A stretch of DNA of 7,824 nucleotides from Deltaproteobacteria bacterium (lineage in GTDB: Bacteria > Desulfobacterota > GWC2-55-46): contig JAUSLB010000305.1 in NCBI GenBank assembly GCA_030646655.1, positions 1 through 7,824 of the forward strand, given 5' to 3'. Shown here piece by piece: positions 5,456 to 7,824 of this stretch. Every line of letters begins with the position of its first letter. The first letter of the stretch is position 1. A program made the position numbers and the translations under genes. The notes beneath the pieces are model-generated. The model saw only the letters and a program-made list of their open reading frames with translations. It was not told the DNA's origin and ran no database searches.

Positions 5456-6451
5456 TTACTCCCCCTTCAGCTCCCTTGTCATAAGCTCAAGTACAGCGCT
5501 CTTAGGCGGCTTGCCCTTATACAGGACGTTATATACCTCCTCTGTAATAGGCATCTCCACCCCGTTTTTCTCCGCGAGCTCCTTTGCCGCCTTAGAGGTC
5601 TTGACCCCCTCAGCGACCATCCTCATCGAGCCGGTAATCTCCTTTAGCCCCCTGCCCTTGCCTATCTCAAGGCCTACGGTATAGTTCCTGCTTAAAGCAG
5701 CGGTGCAGGTAAGTACCAGATCCCCGAGGCCGGAGAGCCCCGAGAAGGTAAGCGGGTTCGCGCCCATCCTGACCCCGAGCCTTGATATCTCGGCAAGCCC
5801 CCTTGTGATGAGCGCGGCCCTCGCGTTATTTCCGAGCCCGAGCCCGTCTGAGATGCCTGAGGCTATGGCTATGACATTTTTAAGCGCGCCCCCGAGCTCA
5901 ACCCCCGTTACATCGGAATTCGTATAGACCCTGAAATAACCGGTGGAGAACGCCTTCTGGACGATATTAGCCGCGTCAGCGGATTTTGAGGCGGCGCAGA
6001 CCGCCGCCGGGAGCTTTCTTATGACCTCGTTGGCAAAGGACGGGCCGGAAAGGACGACTATGCCCCTACACGCCCCCTCAGGCAGGAACTCCCTTATTAT
6101 GCCGTGCGGGGTAAGGCCTGTCGTCTCCTCTATGCCCTTTGTGGCGCTTACGATTATCGCGCTTTTTGATATGAAAGGCGTCGCGCCCGAGATTATCTCC
6201 CTGACCCCGTGGGAAGGTATTACGCTTACTACGAGGTCAGCCCCTGAAACGGCCTCCTCGAGCGAACTGGTGGGCTTGATGTTCCCGGAAAGTTTTATCC
6301 CCGGAAGGTATGTTTCGTTCTCGGACTTCTCTAAAATCGACCTGCAGAGCGCGGAAGACCGCGCCCATAAGGTTACCTTGGATTTTTGTGCAAGGACATC
6401 GGCAAGGGTCGTGCCCCAGCTCCCGGCGCCCAAGACCGTCAACCGCTCCAT
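5456..6451 (-). CDS. gpsA: Glycerol-3-phosphate dehydrogenase [NAD(P)+]
   Basis: Cytosolic enzyme that reduces dihydroxyacetone phosphate to sn-glycerol 3-phosphate, the backbone for phospholipid synthesis. The 331 residues match the usual length of about 330. The N-terminal Rossmann domain has the glycine motif LGAGSWGTTLA (7-17) and the SVIPSH loop (76-81). The signature SATKGIE (102-108, Lys105) and LSGPSFANEV (134-143) follow. The C-terminal helical domain carries GALKNVIAIASGISDGLGLG (188-207) with catalytic Lys191, the GLSGLGDLVLTCT run (238-250) and SRN (254-256). All family hallmarks are present and nothing looks truncated. The start is supported by AGGAG nine bases upstream of ATG. 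It follows gyrA by 80 bases on the same strand, an order also seen in some Geobacter-like genomes, and may be co-transcribed with it because no terminator is evident between them. Confidence 0.97.
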   Translation of the reverse strand: MERLTVLGAGSWGTTLADVLAQKSKVTLWARSSALCRSILEKSENETYLPGIKLSGNIKPTSSLEEAVSGADLVVSVIPSHGVREIISGATPFISKSAIIVSATKGIEETTGLTPHGIIREFLPEGACRGIVVLSGPSFANEVIRKLPAAVCAASKSADAANIVQKAFSTGYFRVYTNSDVTGVELGGALKNVIAIASGISDGLGLGNNARAALITRGLAEISRLGVRMGANPLTFSGLSGLGDLVLTCTAALSRNYTVGLEIGKGRGLKEITGSMRMVAEGVKTSKAAKELAEKNGVEMPITEEVYNVLYKGKPPKSAVLELMTRELKGE

Positions 6452-6460
6452 TGTTCTGTT

Positions 6461-6465
6461 CTCCT
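6461..6465 (-). promoter_or_regulatory. Shine-Dalgarno site of gpsA
   Basis: The minus strand reads AGGAG followed by nine bases and the ATG at 6451. Spacing and sequence are near ideal and fix the gpsA start at the position where the Rossmann motif expects it. Confidence 0.85.
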
Positions 6466-6499
6466 GCCGGCCACTATAAAAGCCTCTTTGCGCTTAAGC

Positions 6500-6525
6500 T
6501 TACCGGCAAAAGCTGGAGCCGGTAA
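6500..6525. repeat. Perfect 8-bp hairpin in the gyrA-gpsA gap
   Basis: TTACCGGC (6500-6507) and GCCGGTAA (6518-6525) are exact complements around a 10-base loop. In the direction of transcription the hairpin starts 6 bases after the gyrA stop, and the bases after it (GCTTAAGCGC) contain no U-run. It is therefore more likely an mRNA 3'-end stabiliser, processing site or protein site than an intrinsic terminator, which would let transcription continue into gpsA. Confidence 0.45.
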
Positions 6526-6531
6526 AACGGC

Positions 6532-7824
6532 TTACTGCCCTTCGGCTGCTCCTCCCTCTTCCACCTCTTCCTTTTCAGCTATGGGGGCTATCCCGGTTAT
6601 CTGCTCGTCCTTCTCTATATCCATGAGCTTCACGCCCTGAGTGTTCCTGCCTATTACGGCGACATCCTTCATGGCTATCCTTATTATCTTGCCTACGGAC
6701 GTTGAGATCATAAGCTCGTCGGAATCCCTTACCTTCACTATCCCCGTGACCGGGCCGTTCCTCTCGGTGATCTTTATGTTTATCAGCCCGCTCCCGCCCC
6801 GGGCCTGCCCCCTGTACTCAGAGAACTCCGTCCTCTTGCCGTAGCCGTGCTCGGTGACCGTAAGGACAGTTGCGCCCTCCTCTACTATCTCCATGGATAC
6901 GACCCTGTCGTCGTCGGAGAGCTTTATGGCCTTGACGCCCCTTGCCTGACGGCCCATCTCCCTCACCTCGTCCTCGTTGAACCTTATCGCCTGCCCGAGG
7001 CGCGTGCCGAGGAATATGTCCATCTTCCCGTTCGTTAATCTGGCGGCGATAAGGCTGTCGCCCTCATCGAGGCTTACGGCTATCAAGCCGCCTGAGCGTA
7101 TGTTCGAGAACGACATGAGGTCGGACTTCTTTATGACCCCGTGGGCCGTGGCCATCACTATGTAGTTATCCTCGACGAACTCCCTTACAGGGAGAAACGC
7201 CGTTATCCTCTCATCCTGCGCGATATTAAGGATATTGACTATGGCCTTGCCCTTGGCGGCCCTGCCGGCCTGAGGTATGTCATAGACCTTAAGGGAATAC
7301 GCCTTGCCCCTGTCAGTAAAGAAGAGTATGTAGCTGTGGGTGGAGGCTATAAAGAGGTTACTTACGAAGTCCTCCTCTTTCGTGGTCATGCCCATCTTCC
7401 CCTTGCCGCCCCTCCTCTGTATCTTAAACAGGCTCGTGGGGTTCCTCTTGATATAGCCGCCGCTGGTGATGGTGACGACCATGTCCTCTTCGGCTATTAT
7501 GTCCTCGAGCGTTATCTCGCCCGCCTCCTCGACTATCTGGGTTCTGCGCTCGTCGCCGTACCTCTGCTTAATCTCCTTAAGCTCGTCTACAATTACGCCC
7601 ATCAGGAGCTTTTCGCTGGCGAGTATCTCCTCAAGGGATTTGATGAGCTTTAATATCTCTTTGTACTCCTCTATTATCTTCTCCCTCTCCAAGGCTGTAA
7701 GCCTCTGCAGCCTCATATCGAGTATGGCCTGAGTCTGGATCTCAGCGAGACTGAAGTTCTTTATTAACCCTGCCTTGGCGTCCTGCGGGCTCTTCGAGGC
7801 CCTGATCAGCTTAATGTCCGCGTC
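6532..7824 (-). CDS. gyrA: DNA gyrase subunit A, C-terminal part (5' end lies beyond the window)
   Basis: GyrA is the DNA-breaking and DNA-wrapping subunit of gyrase, which introduces negative supercoils using ATP with GyrB. The reading frame stays open to the window edge at 7824, giving 430 residues. The part upstream of the Met codon at 7716 reads DADIKLIRASKSPQDA and leads into IQTQAILDMRLQRLTALE, the end of the coiled-coil arm that carries the primary dimer gate. The winged-helix domain with catalytic Tyr is outside the window. From about 7480 downward is the six-bladed beta-pinwheel that wraps DNA, with a perfect GyrA box QRRGGKG at 7399-7419. This box distinguishes gyrase from topoisomerase IV ParC. 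Later blades show degenerate repeats (AAKGKAIVN, QARGVKAIKL, QARGGSGLINIK, RNTQGVKLMDI). The protein ends in a short acidic tail (EEVEEGG), whereas E. coli has a longer one. The stop TAA is at 6532-6534. Confidence 0.97.
   Translation of the reverse strand, partial: DADIKLIRASKSPQDAKAGLIKNFSLAEIQTQAILDMRLQRLTALEREKIIEEYKEILKLIKSLEEILASEKLLMGVIVDELKEIKQRYGDERRTQIVEEAGEITLEDIIAEEDMVVTITSGGYIKRNPTSLFKIQRRGGKGKMGMTTKEEDFVSNLFIASTHSYILFFTDRGKAYSLKVYDIPQAGRAAKGKAIVNILNIAQDERITAFLPVREFVEDNYIVMATAHGVIKKSDLMSFSNIRSGGLIAVSLDEGDSLIAARLTNGKMDIFLGTRLGQAIRFNEDEVREMGRQARGVKAIKLSDDDRVVSMEIVEEGATVLTVTEHGYGKRTEFSEYRGQARGGSGLINIKITERNGPVTGIVKVRDSDELMISTSVGKIIRIAMKDVAVIGRNTQGVKLMDIEKDEQITGIAPIAEKEEVEEGGAAEGQ

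Noticed and set aside
7141..7653. Plus-strand open frame (170 codons) opposite gyrA
   Set aside because: Mirror of the well-conserved gyrA frame in a GC-biased gene; no family resemblance of its own.
7714..7716. Met codon at 7716 as the start of a separate gyrA-like gene
   Set aside because: The frame continues without a stop to the window edge and the upstream residues match the GyrA coiled-coil region, so this Met is internal (the M of ILDMRLQRL).

Overview
The window is a chromosomal stretch from a Gram-negative-type bacterium. All six recognisable genes lie on the minus strand, so transcription runs from the high-coordinate end to the low end. In transcription order they are: the 3' part of gyrA (cut by the window edge), gpsA, a hybrid sensor histidine kinase with a periplasmic CXXCH haem-binding motif, a small TIGR04283-like family-2 glycosyltransferase, a long class II (zinc) ketose-bisphosphate aldolase, and efp. 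By eye the DNA is moderately GC-rich with heavy use of AGG (Arg) and ATA (Ile) codons in every gene, so no segment looks recently transferred. The c-type haem sensor, the gyrA-gpsA adjacency and the Asn-tipped EF-P would fit a c-type-cytochrome-bearing lineage such as Desulfobacterota/Geobacter-like or Nitrospirota-like bacteria. That placement is inference and not firm.

Region by region. 6532-7824: C-terminal part of DNA gyrase subunit A with the diagnostic GyrA box. 6452-6531: 80-base gap with a perfect 8-bp inverted repeat and the gpsA Shine-Dalgarno site. 5456-6451: NAD(P)-dependent glycerol-3-phosphate dehydrogenase. 5167-5455: the only sizeable intergenic region (289 bases). It is rich in small inverted repeats, including two sister hairpins sharing a GCTTGCT core that look like a REP/BIME-type pair, plus a perfect 7-bp dyad upstream of the kinase. 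2809-5166: hybrid histidine kinase. 2756-2808: short gap with an extended -10 promoter placed so close to the next gene that its mRNA should be leaderless. 2072-2755 and 714-2060: glycosyltransferase and aldolase, 11 bases apart, very likely co-transcribed. 646-713: a good promoter for efp. 82-645: efp. 27-62: a textbook intrinsic terminator closing the efp unit.

Functionally the window is mostly core housekeeping (DNA topology, phospholipid precursor supply, sugar phosphate metabolism, translation of polyproline stretches), with one environmental sensor inserted between. No mobile element gene, CRISPR array, tRNA or rRNA was seen. I did not find a clear new multi-gene system. The best leads are the leaderless glycosyltransferase promoter, the EF-P with Asn at the modification site, the haem-and-cysteine-bearing kinase, the extended aldolase and the repeat-rich intergenic region.
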